DNA from: an uncultured Sutterella sp.
GTDB taxonomy: Bacteria > Pseudomonadota > Gammaproteobacteria > Burkholderiales > Burkholderiaceae_F
Assembly: GCA_900542805.1 (NCBI GenBank)
Contig: UQOW01000005.1
Location: 26,211 to 90,210 of the forward strand
Direction: 5' to 3'
DNA length: 64,000 nucleotides
Shown here piece after piece: positions 25,635 to 33,591 of the stretch (positions within the stretch are counted from its first letter, which is position 1; each line of letters starts with the position of its first letter). Made by a program: the position numbers and the translations under genes. A model generated the notes under the pieces. It ran no database searches. It was not told the origin of the DNA and was given only the letters and a program-made list of their open reading frames with translations.

Positions 25635-26516
25635 TTAGCGACCCTTGGCCCAGGAAAGCCAAACGACGGCCCCTAAAATAAGCACAATGCCGATGGATTC
25701 GGCCGTACCATACGAAACGCCGAGGATTAAGACGGAAAGAACCAGGCCGGAAAGCGGTTCCAAACAGCCTAAAAGGCTTGCGATGTTAGCCGTCACGTAT
25801 TTCATGCTCTCTAGGAAGCAACAAAACGCCACAACCGTCCCGACAATCACGACATACATGTAACAAGAAATCGAAAGCGGCGTCCAGACGACCGTCGCAC
25901 TCCAAGGCGAATACAGAGCACACATGACGGCGCCCGAAAGGACGCTTGCCCATCCGACGGACTTTAAGACACCGACACGATTTAAAAGGTGCCGACAAAA
26001 GAGCGTTCCGAACACGCCGGCCATATTCGACCCGATGGCCCAAGCAAGCCCGATTAGGGAAAAATCCATCGTATTGATTTCCCCCTTAGTTCCCAAAAGC
26101 GCCACCCCGATAAAGCACAAAATGACGCTCGCCACCTCGCACGTATTCATCGCATAGTGCTCGAAAACGCGCATGTAAAAGAGAACTAAGGCCGGGCCGG
26201 CTGCAACGACAACGGCTGCCGTTCCGGCGTTGGTGTAGCGAATCGCTTGGAAAAATGCGTACTGCGTCAAAAGAAGAGCCGCGCCGTAGATGGCCAAATC
26301 AATCCAATTTCGAAGACCGCCGACACGAAACACATTGACGCCGCGCAGGAGTTCGAAAATAAGAATGATGAGTCCGGCGCCGAACAACCGTCCGCACACA
26401 AGATCTGTCGGAGCAAACTCAAAATGCTCAAAGAGATACTGGGCTGCCACGGCCATCGAACCCCAGGACAAACCTGCGATGCCAGCGAGCGTAATGCCGA
26501 TCGTTGTTTTACGCAT
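25635..26516 (-). CDS. DMT-superfamily (EamA) inner-membrane transporter
   Basis: A 293-residue protein with ten predicted membrane segments arranged as two EamA repeats (LAGIAGLSWGSMAVAAQY at the start, ANIASLLGCLEPLSGLVLS in the second half). Members export metabolites or amino acids; the substrate here is unknown. The frame stays open upstream through a tRNA-Phe gene, so the real start is ATG 26516, with AGGAATTCACAGT before it. It lies upstream of the amidohydrolase gene on the same strand, with a 119-bp gap. Confidence 0.85.
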   Translation of the reverse strand: MRKTTIGITLAGIAGLSWGSMAVAAQYLFEHFEFAPTDLVCGRLFGAGLIILIFELLRGVNVFRVGGLRNWIDLAIYGAALLLTQYAFFQAIRYTNAGTAAVVVAAGPALVLFYMRVFEHYAMNTCEVASVILCFIGVALLGTKGEINTMDFSLIGLAWAIGSNMAGVFGTLFCRHLLNRVGVLKSVGWASVLSGAVMCALYSPWSATVVWTPLSISCYMYVVIVGTVVAFCCFLESMKYVTANIASLLGCLEPLSGLVLSVLILGVSYGTAESIGIVLILGAVVWLSWAKGR

Positions 26517-26553
26517 ACTGTGAATTCCTGCCGGATTGAATCCTCGGGCAGAT

Positions 26554-26578
26554 AAAAAAAAACGCCCATAGGGCGTCT
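26554..26578 (-). terminator. Intrinsic terminator of tRNA-Phe
   Basis: On the minus strand, GACGCCC-TATG-GGGCGTT followed by a run of eight or nine T lies 6 bases beyond the tRNA 3' end. Confidence 0.85.
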
Positions 26579-26581
26579 CAA

Positions 26582-26657
<76 letters not shown>

Positions 26658-26780
26658 ACTTTTCAGGAGTCCGAACTATATCGACCTTTACTCGGATTTG
26701 CAAGATTCGACGCGCCTGAATTCGGACCTCGCCTCCCGCTTGCTGCTCCGTAAAACTCCAAATAATTTCCCAAAGCTTTC

Positions 26781-26810
26781 CTCGGAAGAGAGTTTTTGCC
26801 CTCTTCCGAG
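26781..26810 (-). terminator. Hairpin downstream of the adhesin gene
   Basis: A perfect 10-bp inverted repeat CTCGGAAGAG/CTCTTCCGAG with a 10-nt loop lies about 43 bases after the adhesin stop. There is no T tract on the minus strand, so termination is only likely. Confidence 0.4.
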
Positions 26811-26852
26811 ATACCGACAAATATTACGACAAAAGACTTGTAGTTTTCGATA

Positions 26853-29632
26853 CTACCATTGCCATCCCATGCCGACCGAGGCTCCGTAATGTCCTTGGGA
26901 GTTGCCGCTCCCCGAAGCCTTAATCACATAGCGACCGTTGTCGGTGACATGCGAAAAGCCGAAGGCATAACCGGACTGTCCGCGATAGGTGCCGCCGGAA
27001 ATCGCCATCATGCTCTTGCCGGGCAGATACGCCTGCGGTAGTCCTGCCGTTGCAATGGCCATCGCAATGCCTGCCTGAGCATCCTTTTCAACAGAATGCA
27101 CCTGACGGAATACGTTATTTACGGCCGTATTGAGTTGTGCAACGTTCACGGCATCAGTTGCCCGAACGCCGGGAGCGACATTGGAAATCGTGCGATTGGC
27201 TGCATCAATGCCGCTTTCGGCGATGATAGGGCCTGAATTGCCGACACGAACTCCTTCGGATGAAAGATGCACCTTTTGTGCAACATGAACTTCATTGACG
27301 GAAACTGAATCGTTAAGGGCCACGGTGTATTCCGTACCGTTATCGGTGGCAGCGGATTGTTCAACCGTAATATTTCCGTTTTCTTTGGCTTTGACCGTGA
27401 CCTTGGATTGATTTAACCGGCTGTTTAACTGAGAGACATTGACAGCATCTGTGTCATTAACTCCAGCGGCGACATTTGTAATGACCTTGCCGCCCGCATT
27501 AATTCCGTTTTCTTTGGTCATAGACGGACCTCCGGAAATAGAAACACCGTTGCTCGAAATGGTGGTGTCGCCTGTCTTGACCTCAGTAAATTCGATGTTG
27601 TCTTCCAAAGATACCGTATATTTCGTACCCCCGTGCTCTCTATCCTCGGAAGGCACCACACTAATACCCCGACCTCCTGCAACGGAGGATTTATTCTTCT
27701 TAATTTCCTCGTTCATTTGACCGAGATTGACTGCGTCCGTGTCAGCTTCCGCTCGACCCACATTTGTAATCTTCTTTCCTGCCAGATGGACACCATCGGC
27801 ATCCATAGACGGACCGGCATCCCCAATTTGCACCTTGTTGGCTTTTACTGTTTCCGTTGCAAGCTTCGTGAATGTGTGCTCTTCGTTTAGGCTAACGGTA
27901 TAGGTTGTTCCGTTTTCCGCATCCGGAGTCGCATCCACCTTAATACCCGCATTCCCCGCAACAACCTTGGACGTATTGGCCTTGACATGCGCTTCCATTT
28001 GTTGGACATTGACGGCATCAGTACCCTCAGTACCGGCTCGGACGTTCTTGATTTGCTGTCCGCCGGCACTGATGCCGTTTGTTGTGAACTTGGGTCCATT
28101 TAATCCCCCAAGTTCCAAACCGGTATTTGTTAGTCGTGCACCGGCCGTTCCGAACACAAGACTGCCGGTCTCTCCAATCACAAGATTGCCGGTTGTAACC
28201 TTGTCAAAGTTAACATCTCGATTAAGGCGTAGGACGTAGTGTTTTCCGTTGTCGTCCTCTTGAACAGGATTCTCAAGAGCCAAATTCGTCTCATCGCTTG
28301 CAAGTTGAAGTTCCGTCTTGGACTTCTTAAGTTGCTTGACATTGACGGCATCGCCGTCGTCGGCACCATCGGCTAAACCCGTAATCTTCTTGTTTCCAGC
28401 CTTAATTCCGGATGTGGTCACGGATGGATTTCCCGTGCCAAGCACCAAGCCCGTTTTTGTCAGACTTACATCGCTTACATTGGTAAGGATGTACAAGCCA
28501 TCCGCTGTGAGGTGTGTTCCAAGATGTGACGTTGTACGAGAAACGAAAATGCCCTCTGTCGACAATACTGTCTTTTTTTCAAGAGAAGGATTGGAATCCT
28601 TAAGAGTGACCGTCGAGGTTCCAATGAGATTGAGCCCAGTAGTATCCAGAGATGCAGACGAACCGACTTTGAATTCGGAAGCTGTAACCGTACCCGAAAA
28701 ATCTTGATCGTCGTTTAGCAAAACAATCGGTTTCATTGGATCTGTTTTGCTTACAGAAACACCCTTTCCTGCCACGATATCTGTTTTCGGCAACTTACTG
28801 GCATCTATTCCCAACGTGTAGGTAATACCGTCGGCTGTCTTGCTTTCTGTCTTGGTGAGAAGATTTGATTCCAACTCAAGTTTGGTCTGACTCGCTTTAA
28901 GCTGCGCCACATTTACCGCGTCGGTGTCTTTAGAGCCGGCTGCGACGTGGATAATCTGTCGTGTCTCTTCGTCAGAATTCCCGGGAATACCGTCTCCGAT
29001 TGAAACTGCGCCTTGTGAGGCAGTCCATATGGGGGCGTTACCAAAGTTTTGATTGAGACGGTTATACCCTGCTACACCACTTGGACGATCGGCAAAGGAG
29101 CCACTTCCAAGAGCTACGGCTCCCCGTTCTTGTGCATGTGCACCCGATCCGAAAGCTATGCTCTTCACTGCCGAAGTCTTTGCTTGATACCCGAAGGCAA
29201 TACTCTCTCCCGAATTACTAAGTCCAGTAATAGCGCCGAAACCAAAAGCAATCGCTCCTTCGGATTGCGCGGAGGCGCTTACACCGAAGGCCAAAGCATT
29301 CATGTGAGCTTTTGAACTGACACCTATCGCTATTCCTGACGTTTGAAGCGCGTCCGCTCCATCTCCGATAGCAATACCTTGAGATTGGCGCGCTTTTGCG
29401 TCCTTGCCAATTGCAACACCTCCTGACCCTGTTGCATCTGCCGAATCGCCTATGGCAACAGACGCTCTTGCATCTGTATTTCCCGCTTTTGAATTAGATC
29501 CAATGGCAATCGATTTATCGTTAGTTACTTCGCCTCCGACAACGGTGTAGGTGCCTGCCTGCGCTACCCCCCCCCTGCCAAAAGCATCAGTGTTGCAAAA
29601 GCAATTGCCGTGAAATTCCGTTTTTGTTTCAT
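26853..29632 (-). CDS. Trimeric autotransporter adhesin (YadA family), reading frame switched off by a G9 tract; 26853-29303 is the uninterrupted part
   Basis: Surface adhesin of type Vc secretion. ATG 29632, with CAGGAGAATACG upstream, begins a signal peptide (KRNFTAIAFATLML). Nine G at 29567-29575 then lead into TAG at 29564-29566. With ten G the frame continues through VAQAGTYTV and left-handed head repeats of the AIG..A..A type into the long open frame, 926 residues in all. Six stalk modules of the form G...DAVNV.QL follow, for example VNDTDAVNVSQL and VRATDAVNVAQL. The C-terminus is a YadA anchor of about 80 residues ending in Trp. I infer slipped-strand phase variation; a decayed gene or a homopolymer sequencing error is the alternative. 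Confidence 0.85.
29567..29575 (-). repeat. Poly-G9 tract in adhesin signal-peptide codons
   Basis: Nine C on the plus strand, read as nine G in the gene. The distance from ATG 29632 to the downstream frame is 329 bases, so adding one G or removing two restores the frame; the present length ends at TAG directly after the tract. Confidence 0.9.
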
Positions 29633-29689
29633 CGTATTCTCCTGAGTAGAAACAATTTTTAAAATATTTTCATACTAAGCATGAACTAT

Positions 29690-29707
29690 CGCGCCCATAA
29701 GGGCGCG
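29690..29707. promoter_or_regulatory. Perfect hairpin upstream of the adhesin gene
   Basis: CGCGCCC-ATAA-GGGCGCG, a 7-bp GC-rich stem, lies about 60 bases before the adhesin start, between it and the IS66 left end. It has no T tract on either side. It could be an operator or a leader structure. Confidence 0.4.
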
Positions 29708-29738
29708 GTTTCGATGTGACGTGGTCGTGATTTTAATG

Positions 29739-29755
29739 GTAAGCACCCTATCGCT
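29739..29755 (+). repeat. IS66 left terminal inverted repeat
   Basis: GTAAGCACCCTATCGCT, matching the reverse complement of 33135-33151 with one mismatch. Confidence 0.92.
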
Positions 29756-29817
29756 CAGGTGAGCGATTAAAAATCTGTTTCAATCCGTGTTCGGGTTTTT
29801 AACGAAGGAGCACTCAG

Positions 29818-30273
29818 ATGGCTACGGATTTTGAGGTGGATTGGGACAATGCGTACAAGGCGTGGAAAGCCTCCGGTCTGTCACGGCGCTGTTTTCTTTA
29901 CAGTGAGACGTTCAAGGAATTTGTCATCAGCACCGGGATGCCGAGTGAAGACACGGCTCGCACACATTTTCGGCAAATTCGTGATCGCCAACGGATGAAA
30001 AACGACAAACGGCCTCTTGCCGTGTCGGTCGAAGAACAACTGCACATTCACGTTCAGAATGAAGCCGAGCAGGAAGTTCAAATCATTCGCCTCGATGCGA
30101 AGAAACTTGCCGTGCTACAAGAGGACAACGCCGCCAAGCGTCCGTGCACAAGCAAACGCCTGCGCCAAGTCGTCATTTATCTTCCGACCGGACAAACGGT
30201 GATGTTTGAATCCCGCAATGCCGAACTTTTTGCACTTCGATTGCTCGGGTGCCGACAAGGAGCGTCCTTATGA
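29818..30273 (+). CDS. tnpA: IS66 accessory protein TnpA
   Basis: First gene of the IS66 element. The 151-residue protein has an N-terminal helical DNA-binding region (DWDNAYKAWKASGLSRRCF, then FRQIRD) and the C-terminal block RLRQVVIYLPTGQTVMFES common in this accessory family. The ATG follows AAGGAGCACTCAG. The stop overlaps tnpB by 4 bp (ATGA), the coupling expected of tnpA-tnpB. The role is required for transposition of the family but not mechanistically defined. Confidence 0.85.
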   Translation: MATDFEVDWDNAYKAWKASGLSRRCFLYSETFKEFVISTGMPSEDTARTHFRQIRDRQRMKNDKRPLAVSVEEQLHIHVQNEAEQEVQIIRLDAKKLAVLQEDNAAKRPCTSKRLRQVVIYLPTGQTVMFESRNAELFALRLLGCRQGASL

Positions 30274-30623
30274 GTCTGAGTCTATCCGGGTATCGCATCA
30301 GTTTGATTTACACGCCGACCGACATGCGGTGCGGATTTACCCGCTTAAGTTCGCTGGCAAAACAATGCGCACAAATTGACGTCAGCCTGTGTCGGGATTG
30401 CGTGGTCTTTGTCTCCAAGGCCAGGGTTATCGCCAAAGTCATTTGGGCCGATGCAAAAGGTAGTTTTCTTCTGACGCGAAGGCTTGATGATGGACGGTTT
30501 CAAAAACTCCTGGCTCGACTCGACGAGGGCGAGAACATGAAAGTGAGCAAAGAATTGCTCTTGAAGTACCTGGACGGAGAGGCGATTCAGTCCGTTCGAA
30601 CCGACTATCATCAAGGTTCTTGA
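30270..30623 (+). CDS. tnpB: IS66 accessory protein TnpB (Orf2)
   Basis: A 117-residue IS66 Orf2 protein recognised by YTPTDMRCGFTRLSSL near the N-terminus, the VFVSKARVIAKVIWADAKG strand pair and LTRRLDDGRFQ. It is not the unrelated RNA-guided TnpB of IS200/IS605. The start is ATG 30270, overlapping the tnpA stop; an in-frame upstream ATG at 30249 lies inside tnpA and was not used. Confidence 0.88.
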   Translation: MSLSLSGYRISLIYTPTDMRCGFTRLSSLAKQCAQIDVSLCRDCVVFVSKARVIAKVIWADAKGSFLLTRRLDDGRFQKLLARLDEGENMKVSKELLLKYLDGEAIQSVRTDYHQGS

Positions 30624-30648
30624 TGTAGGTCAAAAAGTAGGTAACTGC

Positions 30649-30671
30649 CTGATTTTAAACTGAAATCAGGA
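30649..30671 (+). repeat. Inverted repeat in the tnpB-tnpC gap
   Basis: CCTGATTT-TAAACTG-AAATCAGG forms a perfect 8-bp stem with a 7-nt loop, 26 bases after the tnpB stop. Its function is unknown. Confidence 0.5.
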
Positions 30672-30712
30672 TTCTTTCAAGGCGAAAATTCTTGTCTTTA
30701 CAGACGTTTTAC

Positions 30713-30734
30713 AGGGGCTTTACGCCCCTTTTTT
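30713..30734 (+). terminator. Intrinsic terminator between tnpB and tnpC inside the IS
   Basis: GGGGC-TTTAC-GCCCC (30714-30728) is followed by six T. It would uncouple tnpC from tnpAB, so tnpC probably has its own promoter; a TATAAT is seen at 30851. Confidence 0.75.
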
Positions 30735-30892
30735 AACGCCGACAAGGCGGGTCGTATCTCGAAAAAATCGTGCGATTAGCGCCCCGTTAAACCCCATTAA
30801 AACAGGATTTAGTGTGTTGATATTAAAAGGGATTTGCCATGAAAAGACGATATAATTATACGCATCTGAAACATCCGATTTAAGTGTCCTTC

Positions 30893-33091
30893 ATGACAAC
30901 GCCCGAGCAGAGAAATCAAGAGTTAGAACGTCAACTCGAGGAGAGCCGACGCAAAGCACAGGAAGCCGAACGGCGACTTAAAGAAAACGAACACAAAGCT
31001 CGGGAAAGCGAACGACGATTGCAGGAAAGTGAACGTCGGCGCGAACAAATCGAACGCCGGCTCCAAAAGAGCGAACGACGCCTTGAAAAAACCGAACACC
31101 AACTTCAGGACGCTCGTGAGCAAAATCAGAAGCTACAGACCAACCTGCTTTTTGTGAAGGAAAACATCGGGGTTCTCGTGAAAGTCTGCATCGAGAGCCT
31201 GACCGTTTTAAAAGAGAAGTTCCCGGCCGATGCACAATTGCAGGAGAGGCTCTGGAAAGAACTCAAGGAACTCTGCTGGGAGACGCTGGAAAATCGTGCT
31301 TTTGATAAGTTTCTTCGTCGCACGTTTCAGAAGCACTCCGAACAGATTGACTACTCGACTCTGAAAGGGTCAACTGCCAAGTTCACGGCGGAACTTGTCA
31401 ACACGGTCAGACCCATCGATCGCAGCGTGGCGCAACGGAGCAAACAAATGGGCTCTGCCCTGACCGTCGTCGGTCAAGCCGTCAGTCAAAACGCTCAGTT
31501 CTCCGGTGATGCCACGGTCAAGGCTGCCGCCCTTCTGGTGCAATATCCCGATCCGAACGTTCCGAAAAAAGAACAGGCTCTTACTCCCGGAAGGCAGTCT
31601 CTTGAGTTCGAACGTCGTGAAGAGGAAATCGAGGACGCGAAGGTCAAGTGCGAATGCGGCAATACGACGGACTTTATCGCCGGGGCTATAAGCCAATCGG
31701 CGGTGCGCGACACCGAAGACTTTTTGCATGACATCGTTCACACGGTCGCCTCACGACACCAGCAAATACAGTGTCGAAAATGCGGACGCGTCCACTTGGT
31801 TTACTCGGACGGCAATGTGCCGGTGACGCCGACCTCGACAATGGGGATTGCGGCGGCTACGGCTGCGGCCGTTTTGTACGCCGACGGCATCCCGCTTGCC
31901 AAAGTGCAAAAAGAGCTCTTCGGGGATGAATCCTGCTTGGGGCACGAAACCCTCGGACGCAATATCCACAAACTCAGTCAAGAAACGTTCGAGCCGTTAA
32001 AAGAGGCTCTGATGGAGAACCTGAAAAAGCAACACGTGCTCGTGGCCGATGAGACGGTTATCAAGGTGTTGCAAAGCCAAGGAAAAGGCGTGTGTGAGGC
32101 CCCGGAAAGCACGCGGCAAAAAGACTACCTGGCGGCTGTCTGTTCTTGCCCTTACGAAGACAAACGAGCCGTCATCTTCAAACACCTCGGCGGTCGAGGT
32201 GTCGAAGCCATCGGAGAGAATCTTGCCCGGTATGCGCCGAGCGTGTGGGTCACGGATGCGTATACCGCGTATGACACGTACTGCGAAGGAAACCCTTCGT
32301 TAAAACACCAATGCTGTCTGGTTCATTTACGGCGAGAACTCCTCGATGCCATTGATATCGATGCTCTTGCGAAGAGTTTAGGTTGCAAAACGCCGCAAGA
32401 GGCTCTGGCGCAAGCCGCAAGAGGACTCAAACAAGACGCCGCTGTTTATAAACTCTGTTGTGTAGTCCAAGGGATCTCGAAGATATACGGGTACGAAAAG
32501 ACCGTGAAACGAGACAGGACAAAACCGATTGACGTGTTCTACAAAGAAGTCGAGAAAAATCGGAAACAACACGCAACGGTACTGATGAATCAAATCGACA
32601 CCGTGATGGTGGCGTTAGCCGTCGAATTTACGAAAATCAAAGGCGGCAAATACATTTGCGGCTCGAGGAACGATCAACTGAGCAAGGCCGTGACGTACTA
32701 CATGAATCATCGAGCGAACTTCCGAGAGTTCTTGGACGACCCGAAGATACCGCTTGACTCCAATGCTGTTGAATCGAGCATCCGAGCGGTAGCCGTTCTG
32801 CGCAAGGCCAGTGACTTTAAGCAATCGGTCGAATACACCGAGAGTTTATGCACGTTGCTGTCACTGACGGAGACGGCAAAACTCAACAATCTGAAAAACC
32901 CGATTGCGTGGCTTACGGACTATGCCAAGGCGTTCTTCTTGTACCGCGCGAGCAAGACGCTGACGCACGAGGTCAATCAGCACGGAAGGTCTCTGGACTC
33001 CAAACTTTTAAAGTTCAACGAGGATGAGGCAGAAGGCTTTGATATCGAGCCGTGGCTTCCGTGGAACTACGCCGCAAAGAAACCTCAGTAA
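30893..33091 (+). CDS. tnpC: IS66 transposase TnpC with expanded coiled-coil N-terminus
   Basis: DDE transposase of the IS66 family, 732 residues, clearly longer than the usual 500-550. Residues 1-80 are almost entirely charged and built from seven consecutive 7-residue units of the ERRLQES type, giving a leucine/arginine heptad coiled coil. A zinc-binding region (VKCECGN, then IQCRKCGRVH) comes next. The catalytic core follows with VADETVIK, WVTDAYTAYD and the C-terminal Glu in SNAVESSIRAVAVLRK. ATG 30893 was preferred to GTG 30884. A separate terminator follows the stop. Confidence 0.93.
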   Translation: MTTPEQRNQELERQLEESRRKAQEAERRLKENEHKARESERRLQESERRREQIERRLQKSERRLEKTEHQLQDAREQNQKLQTNLLFVKENIGVLVKVCIESLTVLKEKFPADAQLQERLWKELKELCWETLENRAFDKFLRRTFQKHSEQIDYSTLKGSTAKFTAELVNTVRPIDRSVAQRSKQMGSALTVVGQAVSQNAQFSGDATVKAAALLVQYPDPNVPKKEQALTPGRQSLEFERREEEIEDAKVKCECGNTTDFIAGAISQSAVRDTEDFLHDIVHTVASRHQQIQCRKCGRVHLVYSDGNVPVTPTSTMGIAAATAAAVLYADGIPLAKVQKELFGDESCLGHETLGRNIHKLSQETFEPLKEALMENLKKQHVLVADETVIKVLQSQGKGVCEAPESTRQKDYLAAVCSCPYEDKRAVIFKHLGGRGVEAIGENLARYAPSVWVTDAYTAYDTYCEGNPSLKHQCCLVHLRRELLDAIDIDALAKSLGCKTPQEALAQAARGLKQDAAVYKLCCVVQGISKIYGYEKTVKRDRTKPIDVFYKEVEKNRKQHATVLMNQIDTVMVALAVEFTKIKGGKYICGSRNDQLSKAVTYYMNHRANFREFLDDPKIPLDSNAVESSIRAVAVLRKASDFKQSVEYTESLCTLLSLTETAKLNNLKNPIAWLTDYAKAFFLYRASKTLTHEVNQHGRSLDSKLLKFNEDEAEGFDIEPWLPWNYAAKKPQ
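30968..31114 (+). repeat. Seven degenerate 21-bp tandem repeats in tnpC
   Basis: Seven 21-bp units, each starting GAAC, encode 7-residue blocks (ERRLKEN, EHKARES, ERRLQES, ERRREQI, ERRLQKS, ERRLEKT, EHQLQDA). The unit length keeps the frame, so copy number could change without disrupting the gene. Confidence 0.85.
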
Positions 33092-33097
33092 CACCCC

Positions 33098-33124
33098 AAA
33101 AAAGCGGCTTCGGCCGCTTTTTTT
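33098..33124 (+). terminator. Intrinsic terminator after tnpC
   Basis: AAAAAAGCGGC-TTCG-GCCGCTTTTTTT, a UUCG-tetraloop stem flanked by A and T runs, lies 6 bases after the stop and inside the IS right end. The symmetry suggests it also works leftwards. Confidence 0.9.
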
Positions 33125-33134
33125 AACTTAAGTT

Positions 33135-33151
33135 AGCGATAGGGAGCTTAC
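33135..33151 (-). repeat. IS66 right terminal inverted repeat
   Basis: The reverse complement reads GTAAGCTCCCTATCGCT and matches the left end except at one base. Confidence 0.92.
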
Positions 33152-33591
33152 ATTCATTTCTCCTGAATAATTACTTTTCTTTTACGACTTATCAAAAACA
33201 GTATTTGCCTTCTGTAAGTTTTACTCGACTTTCCGCACGCTGAATCAAAACTTTCATACTTCTTTTCGGGGTTTAACAAAAATGTCCGAAAACTCGACGT
33301 GCACAATCTTATTGTACCCGTCTGCAATGTCCTGAATCGTACCAATTTTCGCGCAGGCTTTGGCTCAAAACGTTTCTCATATTTGCACGCGTTTTAGAAA
33401 ACAAACACCTCTTCTTAAACCCCGCGTTTTTTAGCGACACGTCAAACTGGAATCTTCCATCGTAAGTCTTCCTTCCGAGAGCCTCTTCAGCTTTCCCCAT
33501 GTCGCACCGTCGCAGTGCCTCTCTTTATAATCGCGATGAATTGACAAAGGACTATCAGGAGCCGGACAACCGGTTCCCGCATTTTTGCACC
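33152..33591. other. 440-bp segment between IS66 and hemA: possible decayed gene, orphan start site and hemA promoter
   Basis: No intact gene is seen. On the minus strand the three frames together read like broken coding sequence: a 63-residue stretch containing GRFQFDVSLKNAGFKKR (33309-33500) and, in another frame, GTIQDIADGYNKIVHVEF followed by SDIFVKPRKEV and a stop. Neither is recognised. Next to the IS end, AGGAGAA then ATG (33155-33157 on the minus strand) forms a ribosome-binding site and start codon facing into the IS with no gene behind it. Confidence 0.35.
33526..33531 (+). promoter_or_regulatory. Putative -10 element of hemA
   Basis: TATAAT followed by CGCG lies 60 bases before the hemA start; no clear -35 is visible. 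Confidence 0.45.

Larger units (their letters stand above)
29739..33151 (+). mobile_element. Complete IS66-family insertion sequence, 3413 bp
   Basis: Three genes tnpA, tnpB and tnpC in IS66 order are bounded by imperfect inverted repeats. The left end GTAAGCACCCTATCGCT (29739-29755) matches the complement of the right end (33135-33151) at 16 of 17 positions, and GTAAGC is the usual IS66 terminus. The 8 bases outside each end (TTTTAATG at left, ATTCATTT at right) differ, so the expected target duplication is missing. All three reading frames look intact. Confidence 0.95.
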
